Origin: Hofstenia miamia
Lineage: Eukaryota; Xenacoelomorpha; Acoela
Assembly: GCA_004352715.1 (NCBI GenBank)
Contig: SCFE01000087.1
Coordinates: 296,813 to 360,812, forward strand
Length of the DNA: 64,000 bases
Reading direction: 5' to 3'
In this document: positions 1 through 11,616 of the stretch, one piece after another
How positions within the stretch are numbered: position 1 is the first letter of the stretch
Layout: each line of letters begins with the position of its first letter
Program-made: the position numbers and the translations under genes
The notes under the pieces: model-generated
What the model was told of the DNA's origin: nothing
The model's input: only the letters and a program-made list of their open reading frames with translations
Database searches by the model: none

Positions 1-287
1 TATATATATATAATACAAGAACAAAAGTTCTATACAAGATAACATCGATGCACGTCAATTCACTAATTGTGACATTTAAAATTAAAATTCATGTAAGTGT
101 ATGTAAATGAAAGATAAATAATTCAAATTGGTTGGAATGTTCTAAAGTGTCTCTTTATCAACTATGTATAAAAATCGGGTTCCCAAGAAGGCTCTTATGC
201 TTCTCGTACGACTACCAATGGTTGTCTTTTTACTATTGAACTTAAAATTTATTTCCATATTTTAATAAAACTAAAGCTATTGTATAG

Positions 288-500
288 AAAAAGAATCAAA
301 AGAGGTCAAGGAAAGTAAAGACGAAGATGGACTTGAACGCACTGGTAGCTTGTTTGGAGGTGTTGTAAATGATATCAAGCGCCGCTATCCTCTATACCTC
401 TCCGATATCAAAGACGGTTTGAACTCGCAATGTTTCAGTGCTGCCATTTTCATTTTCTTTGCAGCCCTTTCACCTGCTATTACTTTTGGTGCAGATATTG
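288..500 (+). CDS. SLC4A: SLC4 exon 1 in window: linker and TM1
   Basis: Opens after TATAG with a charged KES-rich linker ([19 protein letters not shown]), then the conserved [20 protein letters not shown] motif and TM1. The donor is G|GTACG at 501, leaving one base of a split codon. The 5' boundary is the weakest of the set because the polypyrimidine tract is poor; an acceptor a few bases further in is possible. Confidence 0.85.
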
Positions 501-513
501 GTACGTTCTACCT

Positions 514-576
<63 letters not shown>

Positions 577-3500
577 ATTTGACACAATACATTTAGAACA
601 AAATAAGGTTAATCGCTGGATGGGTGTCACAGAAACAATTGTTGGATCTACTATCGCTGGACTTATTTTTTCAATATTTTCAGGACAACCCTTGCTTATT
701 ACTGGTACTACAGGTCCACTAGTAGTTTTTGAGCAGTCTTTTTATGACATGGCTACGGTAAATGAATTCACCATATTACAAAGTTTAATATCAATCAGAG
801 TTCTCATTGGGTCTAAATTTTGGGCTTCAATTGTCCATAGCCCTAGCGGACCCAACCATATCCGAAAATTGTCCTTTACCTAGACCCGGAAACAACCCAA
901 ACAATAAAACAACAGACCAGATTCCTATTCCGAAGTCAGGCAGAGTTTGAGAACTGTGGTACGTACCCACTCAAAATATATCCAGGAATGTTTCATTATT
1001 TACTAATAACGCATAGTTAATTGCAGCATTTATTATTACACTAATCATATGCGACATTTAAGGCTTATTAAGCGCTTGCTAAAGTGAAGACAATGAGAAA
1101 GTCCCGACATGATATAAAAACAAATGAACAGACTCGAACTCGAAATCGTGTCGGATTTGAAAACTCTGATATCAATCCTAAACTAATTTCTGTTAATGTC
1201 TTCATACAAATTAGGTTTCTTCGTTTTGCATATTTTGAAGTATTTTTGCACGTTATTGCTAATCCTTATGCATTGTATAGAATAATAACAGCCGGTATTT
1301 GTTTAACAAGCTTTTCAAACGCGGTTTATTGAAATGATCTAGCTTGCTTGCTAGTTCTTCACCATTATAATTTAATCAAATTTATGTGAATTGACAATTT
1401 AATTTTGTTTTTAATTCTGAGCTTGCGCTGAATTTTTTCTTTGTCATCGGGGTTTTTTATGCACAATAACAACCCAACTTTATGATATATATATATATGC
1501 ACCATCTAGCGGTACATAGAAGCATTTAATTGTTCTTCAACTGTCATAAAAATCTTGAAAAGATAGATATTATTTGAATTCTAAAAGAAAACTTCTTTCC
1601 TGTGAATATTTTGAGGACAAATTCAATCATAATTTATTAAATTTGTTTTAGTTGGCATTTTATACGGTGTTGGAAAGCAGTATTAGAGCTTATTAAAAAT
1701 ACAGCCTATTCTAAAATGTATTTTTAAATGTACTTTTATCTACGCTTTTTTGGAAAAGAACTAGAGCAATAAATCATTTTCGGATCAGTGCGACTAATTT
1801 GAAACGTGTGTTGAGCAACATGTGCTTTATTCATTAATTCAAAAATCAAAAATATATGCAGTTAGTTTTTTGGTATTTTTATTTAGCTAAACAACTATCT
1901 TTTGGAATTGAGGCTGGTATTTCTTGAATACGATAAGTTTAGGTAAAGCAAATTTCAAACTTTGTTTAGTTCAGTATCATATATTGTAAGCTCTGTGTCG
2001 CGTTTAATGCAACCTTAGTGATATTCAATGCGAATTATGCTTTGTTCCCGCAAACGTAGAAATATTTCATTATCATTGCAAAGCGTTGCTATGGATTTAC
2101 AATTGAATAGATAGTTATCTAATACGATATTGTCATTTCACTTTTATAACCTAATCTTTGCGCCATTTTTGTAAGGTTAATTGTATATTTATATAATATA
2201 TATGAAACCCACTTAAAAGTGTTTTTAGACTAATAGGTTTATTGGTGAAGAATATTACATGGCATTTCGCAGTTGGGTTGGAGTTTGGGTGTTAATCACT
2301 GCACTGATTGTGGTAGCGTTCGACCTCAGCTTTTTCCTCAAATACTTCACCCGTTTCATTGAGGAGATATTCACCATGCTGGTTTCTATCATCTTCATCG
2401 TCTCTGTCATCATCAATCTGCTTAAGGTCAATAGTCACTATTCAACTTCTTTTTTCACACTTTTGGTTTTGAAAACTGTAATCATGATTTGCATTATGGA
2501 AATTTAAGAATCGAAAATCCGCTATTGTTTTCAAATATTGCATTAATTGAAAATGTATGTCGCAATATTTTTTCATTTTAATATCAATATTTTGAGTAGT
2601 TTTTTTGTAAACTTAAAAATGCTTCCTTTAGCCAGTTATAAGCCCTTGAGGTTTATCAAATATAAGTAGAGCCATATTAATTGCAATTGGCAACAAAGCG
2701 TTTAGTTGTATCATTATTTTGAGAAAGAAGATCCAATCACTGCGTTAGCGATGTTCAGTGCATCCTTGCAAAATTTCGAAATTTATTATTTGTCAAGATT
2801 ACTAGATTTACTAACACATTAAGCAAGTCGGAATTGTGTTTGAGCTGTATGCCACGTTTTGTCTTTTATCACTCGGTGAAATCAAGTCTTTACTGCTAAA
2901 AGTTTGAATCCTTCATTTTAAGCAGCCGCCATTAATCGATGCACATTGTGATATTGTGTTTAAGAAAGACGTCATATTTGATTATCAAGAACACAAATTT
3001 GTAGTGATATGTAGATCATACATTTTTGACAATGACTGCTTTTCATTTCAATTATATTTAAGGAACCCAGTATGTTATTTATGTTTATTTATGTTTATTA
3101 AGTTTTTACTTGAAATTATATTTAAGGAACGGAGTTTTGTCTAGCATCTCTAAAAACAAAAATGTCTTTAATTTGATTTTATTGTTATTAAAGATTTCAA
3201 ATAGACGATTTGCCCTACTTTTCCGACAGCTGTTTGAACACGCTGTCAAAATAGTCGGGTAAGATCTTCCTACTCTTCCATCTTTGCCCTAGGAGCGTAT
3301 GGAAATTATCAACACCAAATACCTCTAACAATAATTTTTAATATTTTGTTTGAGGGATGATTTAGGTTGTGAAAAAGCATCCATTGACACCAGATATTGG
3401 CTGCTTGAATGTCACAGTGCCACAAAATTTCTCATTCCACTCAGGCAATTCATCGGAAGTGTGCTTACAGCCAGTTAACAGAATCTCTCCTAACAGTGGA

Positions 3501-6500
3501 CTTCTTAGCATTATTCTCACTCTTGGCTGCTTCCTCATTGCATACTTCTTAAGAATTTTTAGAAACAGCCGCTTCTTGGGGAAAGGAGTATGTTTTCAAA
3601 TAATTCCAAAAATTGTTTTCTTCTTTCTGGATATATATATATGTTAAAAATTTCATCGAAGTTTTAGAATCTAAGTCCAATCTTTTCGGAAATTATGAAT
3701 TCCAATGGGATTCCGAAGTTTGGTAATGGACTAAATTTTGATTAGTATTTTTAAGTAACTGTTATCTAGGCGAATGTCGTATTTAGGGCTGTTCAATTGA
3801 TTTATTGTTAATTGATAATTAGCTAGCATTTAGTAATTGTAATTGATGATTGATTTTTTCAGCTTCCGAATTTGATTCACTTATTAATTAGCAGTTATTA
3901 TCAAAATTGCTTTGAACAGCATCTTCCATCGAGTGCCATTGATGTGATCAGGAAACGCCATAGTGTAATATCACTGGGATCATCACATTATCGATTTTTT
4001 TCATTAAAAATTTCTGTCCTCTATTTACATCAAAAACTTAGTATTGCATGCAAAATTGTTGTCTAAATTTTTACAACTAATAGGTAAAAATCGAAGACAC
4101 TTAGACTGGACTATGAAAATAACCAGCACCGATATTCCGATATTACATTAGCAACACTGAACGCAGTCTTTTCGCGAATTAGTGTTTTTTTCGCAGCTGT
4201 CATATATAAATGTTTAGTTATTTTTCTTTTTTCCATATTTCTTTGAAAGAAAGTTTTTGGACAAAAATGTTTTAGCTATCATTCCGTTAAGACCGTTGAT
4301 TGATAATTGATAGTTGACGTAGCAGGTCAAAATTAATTGCTTGATTTACGTAATTTGATTATCGAACAGCCCTAGTCCTATTGTGATATTCGCGGTTTGG
4401 AAAAAAATCTGATTTATCCAAATGTGAGATCCGATCGGGATAATTTTCATTCACTTCCAACTGTGATTTAGGTAAACCATTGGATGTCTATTCACCCACA
4501 TATTTCTTAATTACATATAAACAAATGTTAGCGATATACTTCTTTAATCAATTACCGCATACCAAAATGGCGTTTTATGTGAAATTAAAAATTTTAACAA
4601 TAAATTCTAACGTTTTAATTGATATCCTCGAAATGCAATCATTGGTCAGATGCTTTAATTTTGCTCTATTTAAAAGTATTTGGTTTTCTTCCTGCTTCAA
4701 CATTAGTGATGTTATTAATTAAATCCATTTATCTTTAATTAATGTTGGAGTGACGTATTTTATTAAAAGTGCTTTACACATTTTTTTAGGTACGGAAAAA
4801 TCTTGGTGACTTTGGAGTTCCCATTGCAATTTTAATAATGACCTTAGTAGATAAATTTCTTCTTCATGAAGATGTAACTGCGGTAAGTTTTCGAATTATC
4901 AGTAATTGTTCTTGTTATATTAACCTCTTTAATGTTACTATTTCGTTGTTTTTGAATATACAGAATAATTTAATAAGACTCCCCCCCCCATATAACTCAC
5001 CGGATATAATTTTCTTGGAGAGGTGAGCGACCACGTAAATTTAAACACAGACATCGATTCAGTGACATTGACATGCATGGATAAACTCTTATCGCCTTTT
5101 GATGTATTTTTCCTTATCACATTTACATTAAACACTTAGACAAAGTAAAATTTGCTATTCAGTACAATAATCCTTACCGTTCGTAATCCGAATTTCGCAA
5201 CATGTTATCGGGCAATTCCTTGAATAACCCTGTAAATGGGGCTGGCCGATTTCGTTAATTGTCAATGTATAATTTGTTGTCTGCTAAATGTTATGTCTAT
5301 TTCATTATAGTTAATGAATTGTACTCATCTGGACTTTTATCGTATGAAGTATACGAGGGCTCTTTCAATTTACTGAAATTTTCATAATTACTCTCGGACA
5401 ATTTGAATTTCGTCGCTATTCTACATCTTTAAAAAGTATGTATTCATTATACGAAAGGGTTGGAAAACTTTCTCTACATCGAAGGAAAAGCATGTATGAT
5501 GCATAAATTTAATGTTAATTGCTTGTTTTGAGTAAAATAGAGGTACTCATTATGAGCATCGACCAAAGATAATGAAGTCAAGACGGAGTTCAACTTATTT
5601 TCAAAGGCGGTGAGAGAGAGAGAAAAAGAGAGAGAACGAAAATTTTTATTACGGGAGTATGACCCCTCAAATAAAAGTTTGAAAAAGTCAACAAGTCTTA
5701 AGAAAGCTACACAATTTTTGGACTTAATAGGGTTAAGATATCGTCTCCCAGAATGAAGATGTCACACTAACATTGCACACGAAATTTAAGAGAAATGGCA
5801 TCAACATCTAATGTTTTTCTAAAAATCCCAAGAAACGTGTAGATAGCATTAGGATCTGCGCATAGCAAGCAAACGGGCACATCATTTAGGAGTTTTTGAA
5901 ATTCCCACGTCTGATATAATTTCATTCAATGAGATTGCAGTTAAGTCATCTGTTTTCTTCCATATAAAAAATAATGTCACTAATTTCTGCGTCATTTTAG
6001 CTTGTTTTCTGCTGGTTTTCGCCGGCTATCCAGCATTAGTGTATATTGTATCATAGTGGTGTTTTAGTACTACAATTTTGCTCTATTTCTGTGCTATCAG
6101 CATCTACTGTAATTCTAGTAGGACTTGTTGTTATGTATATTTCAGTTGAAACAAATGAAAATCACAACTTTGGGAGGGGTCATTTTAAAAGTCAGATAGT
6201 TCATATATTAGATCAATAATCTCCAACATTTTGCTGCGATTATTTTGACAATAGCGGAGTTTAGTTTTCTTGTTCCATTCGAGTTTTCTAGAATCAGTTG
6301 AATTTGACATATATTCCAAATTTCGACATAAAGAATTATCATGTTTATTACTAAATTTTATACAAACACTAATTGTGTATTCAATAAGTTTGCTTATATT
6401 ATTGAATTTTCAAATTAATTTCATTTGATGGTTTTAGAAACTAACCTTTCCAAAATCGTTAGAGCCGACTAGATCTGCCGATGGAAGTCGAGAATGGTTG

Positions 6501-9500
6501 ATTAATCCTAAACTCGAGTATTGGTGGCTTGTTTTGTTAGCACCGATTCCAGCAGTCCTCGTGTTCTTTCTTATGTTCATCGAAACTCAAATCGCGGGGT
6601 ATGCTTTTTACAATGAATTATAATCGGATAAAAAATTTCTCTATCTTTTGTTGCAAAACGTAGTCACCAACAATAACTTGTTCAAAATTGGAAATGTTTG
6701 CTTATCATTAAGTGCTTTTGCAGCAGTTAAATACCGGGTTAAATTTACTATTGGTAAGGCCACGGTTAGACTAGGTGTTTGTTAGCAAGAAAAGTTGGAA
6801 AATCACGTCACCTCGCGAAATATTTATAAAAGTAACCGAGTATTATAGTCAAGCAAATCAATGTGTATATGTAAACCAGTAATACAAATGGAATATCTTG
6901 TCTTGTAATAGTCAGTGCATATTAGCTCTAAATACGAAGAGTAGTTGTTATCAAGATATGAAGTGAGGAAGCAGATTTTAATATATGGAGTAACTACTTG
7001 AACAATTCATGCAATTTTTCAAAATTTCTGGAACTTTCTTTACGTTGATTACCCAACATTATCATCATAGTCATTATCATCTGATTATTTATTAACATGT
7101 ATGGTTGCAATAAACATTATTTATACTTCATTACATAAAGAAACTAATATTATTTGGTTTAGACGTATTATCAACAAAAAAGAAAACAAACTTCATAAAG
7201 GACCTGGTTTTCACTTAAATATTTTGTGTATTGGTGTAATTGGCTTGATTTCTGGAGTACTTGGTTGCCCTTGGGTCTGTGTTGCCACTGTGAGATCTGT
7301 TACTCATGTTGGGGCCCTGACTTTGATGAGTCGAAGCCATGCTCCTGGAGAACGCGCTCATGTCGAAGTTGTTTGGGAACAAAGACTTTCTAACTTTGCT
7401 GTTCATATTCTAATGGGTAAATTTTTTAAAGCTCTTATTTCTTTGAGTAAATGCTTTCGTCTTTAAACTCAGTTCTGTATATTTTTTGTTATTTATCTAG
7501 TTCACCCTTAATATCTATAAATTCCCGATGTCACTCGCATCCCAATTTTTCTCCAATGTGTCTATCGATGTTTTTGAGATGAATGTTAATATGCAAAGAG
7601 TGAGTCTCTTCTCAATATCGGCTTTAAACCGTTCAGTTCACTATCATTTTTCAAATACAAATCGAACATTACTAGTCTCAATCCTCCTCCTCGATTAAAA
7701 CCAGCGTCTTTTATTAGCCAATAGTTTATTATAGTATTGCACAGTATTCCTTTTCTATTCGCGAATATTGGATGCAGTTTTTCAATGTCAATGTATGAGA
7801 TTGTATACAATACTAAATGCCTCCCAAACACTTTCTAAAGATACTCTTACTCATTAATATAGTACCTAAAGTTACACAAGCCTACTCTATTATGAACTAG
7901 AAAATGGAGCATACAGGAACTTTTTAATTTCCATAGTCATAAGCAAAGCATTAGTTTTTTTGCAGAACTCAAAATACTGATTGCTCACAGGGTCTTACAG
8001 TCGTTTGCAAACATACCATATTCCAGACCGGACTTGTCAAAGAGGCGAGAAGACCTTAAGCACTGCATTGGATATAAAGCGAGCATTTATTAAGCCAAGC
8101 AAATTTATAGTTTTGCTTTTTAATTTGTTTATGCACATTTTTCTTATTTTTTCATTCAATATAGCTTTTTTATAATCTTGTTTTAAAATGATTATTAAAT
8201 AATAGGAAGAGCTATGTAAAAAATTCTGAGAGTACAATATTTTAGAAAATATATCGAGCTAAAGCGAGCCTCATTTAATGGTTCTGTAGTATTAGTACTG
8301 GTTGCTGTATCGGCCAGACCAAATGTTTTCGTTTTAACATGTAAATTGTACATAATATATTGATATTAATTTGTATATATGCAAGAGCAATTTGTTGTAA
8401 ATAGAACAGCGTTAGCACAGTTTTAGTGTTCGTTAGTATCTTCCGCCTGCAGTCGTCTCTACGTATTTAGGGATGCAAAGCACATGCGGGAGATATTACA
8501 GGTCTATGTGGCGAGCCGAGCTGAGCCAAAAATACTCAGAAGTAAAACAAGCCGAGCTTAAAAACATCGGCTCTTTGACAAGCCTGCCATATTCACATTT
8601 ATCGTCTTAGTTACATGGTTAATAGATTAGTGAACATATTGACTAAATACATAGTTTTTATGTGCTCTCACTTTTAATAGAATATTCCTGTAATTTTTTT
8701 ATGACTGATAATAAATACTATTTTTTCATGTTTGCAAGTTCAAATATTTTACTGTCTACGAAAAATGAAAAAAAATAAATATTTGTTAGCATTATTTTAT
8801 AGGCATGTCGCTGTTATTGAAACCTATCTTAAGCTACGTACCTCATGCAGTATTGTATGGAGTTTTCCTTTATATGGGTGTTGCCTCACTGGGCAGCTTA
8901 CAGTTCTTCGAACGCTGCAAACTTTTCTTCATGCCGAAAAAGCATTATCCTGATGTGCCTTACATTAAAAAGGTTCTTATTTTATAGTATAAACTTACAT
9001 GTAAAACAAATTTCCGAAGAGTTCAGAATTCGCTTTAATCGTTTTTATGGTTTTAACACATTCTTTTAAATATTTCAACGGTGCATTCTCACTTGTAAGT
9101 TCCAGTGTTGGGTTGGTTTAGTAAATTAAGTACATTTGCGCGATACTTTTCATTCCACATAATGCAAACAAATATTTGAATCCCACGGTTTTTGTTGTCC
9201 TTATAGGAACCTTGTGAGACCAATCACCTTTCTAATCTCGTGTCTTGTTCAATTGTACCAAGGCCAACAAAATTGTTGTAGACTGGTCGCAAACTTGTTT
9301 TATTTAGCGAGCATTAAGAAATTTTCAGTGAAATATTTCCTTTCAGTTTCCAAGAAAAATAATAATTAAAACAAAAATTTGCTTTAGTGTCTTTAAGATG
9401 TTTTATAATTAACCTTACTTCAATTGCGGTTTATGCTATAGAGACCGATTCATATTTTTGTTCAGGACCGAGACCTGAAATTTCTGGGACGCAAAGCCCT

Positions 9501-11561
9501 AACTTTGTTTAAATGTGGAGCTGTCAATTGACAGATTTGAGGGTCAAAGCAACCCCAGTTCAGGGCCAAGGAAGTTCAAATGCAATGAAGAATTTCACTT
9601 ATGCTTTTCCCTTTGAATATTATAAGAATTTAGTAAAACACTAATGAAAAAATTCGTTTCTATATTTGTTAAGCAAAGACTAAGTGGCTCTTTGTATATA
9701 GATTTGTGAAAGGTAAATTTTAAGCAACTAACACTTAGATTTGTGCCTTGACAAGACAGTAATATTGTCATGATAACATGATTTTGAGATAGTCTTGCTT
9801 ATAATGAATTATATTTTAGATTCAACTTTGGAAATTACATTTGTTTACTATCACTCAGATTGTGATGGTAGGGATTCTTTGGATTGTCAAAGAGACTCCC
9901 GCCTCCTTATTCTTTCCATTCTTTTTAGTGGTTTTAGTGCCTTTCCGTCTGTTCGTCATTCCATTCATATACACTCAACGGGATTTACAAGCTGTAAGTA
10001 ACTTCTCAATATAATTCACCTTAATCTGCCTTGCCTGGCGGAATTGTCCATATTTTCAAGCAATTTTGTCGAAGTCTTAAGAAATTTGAAAATGCTTTGA
10101 TGTGGACACATCACACATCCATTGGGTAATTGTAGTCTGTGTTAAAAATTATGCATGTGTCTGAAGTACATGAATCAGGTATCCGTAAGGATTTGAAAGC
10201 TCTGATTTTTGAAACAACATTCAGCTTCTCGCCATGATTAAGGTTCAAATAGTAAGAGGGACTGAAGCTCAAGGGAGCAGCGACTAATTTCTTTTTCTGT
10301 GAATAGATCACCGTTCAGGTGGGCCGTGCGAAACACCTGAATTTTACTCAACTTATTAACCAATACTTATGAATCCGATTAATGCAAAATGTACGTTGTT
10401 AAGATAATCACAGGGAAATTTTTCTAGAAAAGGTAGAGTAGCCTAAGTTCACTAATCACTTTATAAACAATAGTTTTACTTTGTTCAACATTTAAGATGC
10501 GTTGAAAACATTAATTTTGGTACCCTTGTGGTTCATTTCTGTTGACGATTTATAAATACCTATTAAATATATCGATTTTTGTATAATCTATAGATGTAAA
10601 CACATTAGGGAAGTGATCCAAATTCAACGCGTTAGCTTGCACTGGGAATGTTTGCAATCTATGAAGTTTACTTTAAAACGTGTTTTTTACGCAAAGGTTA
10701 TGACAAATAGTTTGACACATTTGGGTTCTGCACATTTCTTCAAATATATCCGTGCAAAAAATTTAGAGAGTGGATGAAAAAATTTGCACATAAACTTGTT
10801 GTTTGCGGTTTCATTTTCACTTGTTAAGGTATTGAATTTGGAACACTTTCCTTAGTGTTTTAACTGTGAATTTTAGAATATTTTCTATATTTTTGTTTAA
10901 TATTGATTCCCAACTTTTATATTTTTTCTAGTTTCTTGCAATTTAACGTGTATTGTTATCGTTTCTATTTATGCTATATTTGTGTTTATTAGTTTATTAT
11001 TTTCCACATTGTATCATTGCATTAAAAAAGAACTACGTTATTGTAATTCCTGCCGAGACATTAGTCTGAAGCATATCACTACGAGGTTTCCGAACAATAT
11101 CATCAATGCAGCAGATTTATGAGGTATATTCCCTACCACCCCTCCTTTTCCGTGGGACTATTACAATGACATATTTAGACAATTTAATGGATCTGTCATT
11201 TTTATCATTTAAATTGTGGAAAATTTCGTCATATCCAGTAAACAGGACTAAGTTTAAGTAAATATATCAATTCTTTGCATATAATTTCTTTTTTGAGTTT
11301 TGCACTATTTTTTATTGACTTTGTTTTAATAAATTTCATAAATGATATTCCAATTCTCTCAATTATAGTCTATGTTCGCCTAATTTGTCATGTTTGATTG
11401 GATGTTTATTAATCAGTATGATCATTGGACCGATTCCCTCTATTCCTTGAATAACCGGTATTAATTGTTCACACATTTTATTTTAGCTTGATAGTGAATT
11501 CGTGGCTAATGACGAAGACAATGATGAAGATATGTATGTCACTGCTCACATGCCTATGTAA
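288..11561 (+). CDS. SLC4A: SLC4 family anion/bicarbonate exchanger, membrane domain (5'-partial, 10 exons)
   Basis: Plasma-membrane bicarbonate transporter gene; the N-terminal cytosolic domain lies upstream of the window. Exons read by me: 288-500, 597-757, 2229-2426, 3366-3587, 4790-4882, 6438-6598, 7163-7416, 8803-8972, 9820-9993, 11487-11561. All introns are GT-AG and phases join exactly, giving 572 residues plus stop. Seen: [18 protein letters not shown] at the start of the membrane domain, [10 protein letters not shown] (TM1), [17 protein letters not shown] (TM3 half-helix), [20 protein letters not shown] (equivalent of the METQIT glutamate region), [27 protein letters not shown], and a tail ending HMPM. 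The family normally exchanges chloride for bicarbonate or couples bicarbonate to sodium. The short two-cysteine third extracellular loop with three sequons and the MPM-type C-terminus favour the AE (SLC4A1-3) branch; [11 protein letters not shown] is more NBC-like, so ion coupling is not settled. Family assignment is very sure; subfamily is inference. Confidence 0.95.
514..572. repeat. (AT)n microsatellite in SLC4 intron 1
   Basis: About 59 bp of AT dinucleotides with one C interruption; fills most of the 96-bp intron. Confidence 0.95.
597..757 (+). CDS. SLC4A: SLC4 exon 2: TM2-TM3 half-helix
   Basis: Acceptor TTTAG at 592-596 restores the frame (split codon becomes Glu: [15 protein letters not shown]). 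It contains the substrate-site half-helix [17 protein letters not shown]. Donor ACG|GTAAAT is phase 0. The intron before it is only 96 bp and consists mainly of an (AT)n run. Confidence 0.9.
758..2228 (+). other. SLC4 intron 2
   Basis: AT-rich intron. A short (AT)n tract lies near 1,482-1,498. I see no coding or transposon signature in it. Confidence 0.7.
2229..2426 (+). CDS. SLC4A: SLC4 exon 3: TM4-TM5
   Basis: Acceptor TTTTTAG at 2222-2228 gives phase 0 and reads [20 protein letters not shown]. It carries the TM4-TM5 core [18 protein letters not shown] and ends NLLK before GTCAAT. The alternative AG at 2235-2236 would put a stop in frame, which supports the chosen acceptor. Confidence 0.9.
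3366..3587 (+). CDS. SLC4A: SLC4 exon 4: extracellular loop 3 and TM6
   Basis: Begins [17 protein letters not shown]. The loop has two cysteines (GCL, VCL) and three N-glycosylation sequons (NVT, NFS, NSS), then TM6 with [20 protein letters not shown], a very conserved SLC4 segment. Donor GGA|GTATGT, phase 0. Confidence 0.92.
3784..4374. mobile_element. hAT-type MITE in SLC4 intron 4
   Basis: Imperfect terminal inverted repeats: left TAGGGCTGTTCAATTGATTT, right arm reads TAGGGCTGTTCGATAATCAA on the - strand. Flanks are GTCGTATT (3,776-3,783) and GTCCTATT (4,375-4,382), an 8-bp target duplication with one mismatch. The 591-bp body has subterminal AATTGAT/TTGATAATT repeats and no transposase, so it is non-autonomous. 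The 8-bp duplication and TAGGG ends point to the hAT superfamily. Confidence 0.8.
4790..4882 (+). CDS. SLC4A: SLC4 exon 5: TM7
   Basis: A 93-bp phase 0-0 exon after TTTTTTTAG, reading [20 protein letters not shown] and ending before GTAAGT. GDFGxPIAILIM is diagnostic of SLC4. Confidence 0.93.
4883..6437 (+). other. SLC4 intron 5
   Basis: AT-rich intron with a GA-rich microsatellite at about 5,611-5,636 and a C7 run near 4,981. No other feature recognised. Confidence 0.6.
6438..6598 (+). CDS. SLC4A: SLC4 exon 6: TM8
   Basis: Acceptor GGTTTTAG. Reads a short loop, then [20 protein letters not shown] followed by ETQIAG. The glutamate corresponds to the functionally critical TM8 glutamate of band 3 (FMETQIT in most members). 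Donor GG|GGTATG splits a glycine codon. Confidence 0.92.
7163..7416 (+). CDS. SLC4A: SLC4 exon 7: TM9-TM10 half-helix
   Basis: The split glycine codon is completed, then [18 protein letters not shown], the [20 protein letters not shown] substrate-site region, and the APGER linker. The residue order matches SLC4 TM9-TM10 throughout. The donor leaves one base for the next exon. Confidence 0.94.
8803..8972 (+). CDS. SLC4A: SLC4 exon 8: TM11-TM12
   Basis: Acceptor TTTTATAG. Reads [20 protein letters not shown] then FLYMGVASL and the cytosolic [14 protein letters not shown] segment, equivalent to the MPPKHHPD region of vertebrate members. Donor AAG|GTTCTT is phase 0 but a weak match to the donor consensus. 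Confidence 0.92.
9820..9993 (+). CDS. SLC4A: SLC4 exon 9: TM13-TM14
   Basis: Acceptor ATTTTAG. Reads [20 protein letters not shown], then [15 protein letters not shown] and [11 protein letters not shown] before GTAAGT. This frame is not the longest ORF locally; it is chosen because it gives the conserved HLFTxxQ and KxTPASLxxPF motifs and keeps phase 0 on both sides. Confidence 0.92.
11487..11561 (+). CDS. SLC4A: SLC4 exon 10: C-terminal tail
   Basis: Acceptor ATTTTAG, then [17 protein letters not shown] and the end VTAHMPM before TAA. The acidic run and an MPx terminus are typical of AE2/AE3-type exchangers. Confidence 0.9.
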   Translation, partial: LDSEFVANDEDNDEDMYVTAHMPM

Positions 11562-11610
11562 TCGCATGTGCTTTTTTTTACAAACTTTTACTTTTTTATA
11601 ATTTTCTACG

Positions 11611-11616
11611 AATAAA
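11611..11616 (+). terminator. Poly(A) signal of the SLC4 gene
   Basis: AATAAA 50 bp after the SLC4 stop codon, followed by T-rich sequence. The short 3' UTR fits a compact transcript end. Confidence 0.75.

Noticed and set aside
8255-8590. Short element with GAGCCGAGC motifs
   Set aside because: GC-rich words are present near both sides but no consistent termini or duplication.
9459-9530. Extra SLC4 exon reading [10 protein letters not shown] after TTGTTCAG
   Set aside because: It matches nothing in SLC4, and exons 8 and 9 already join in phase with the conserved HLFT motif present.
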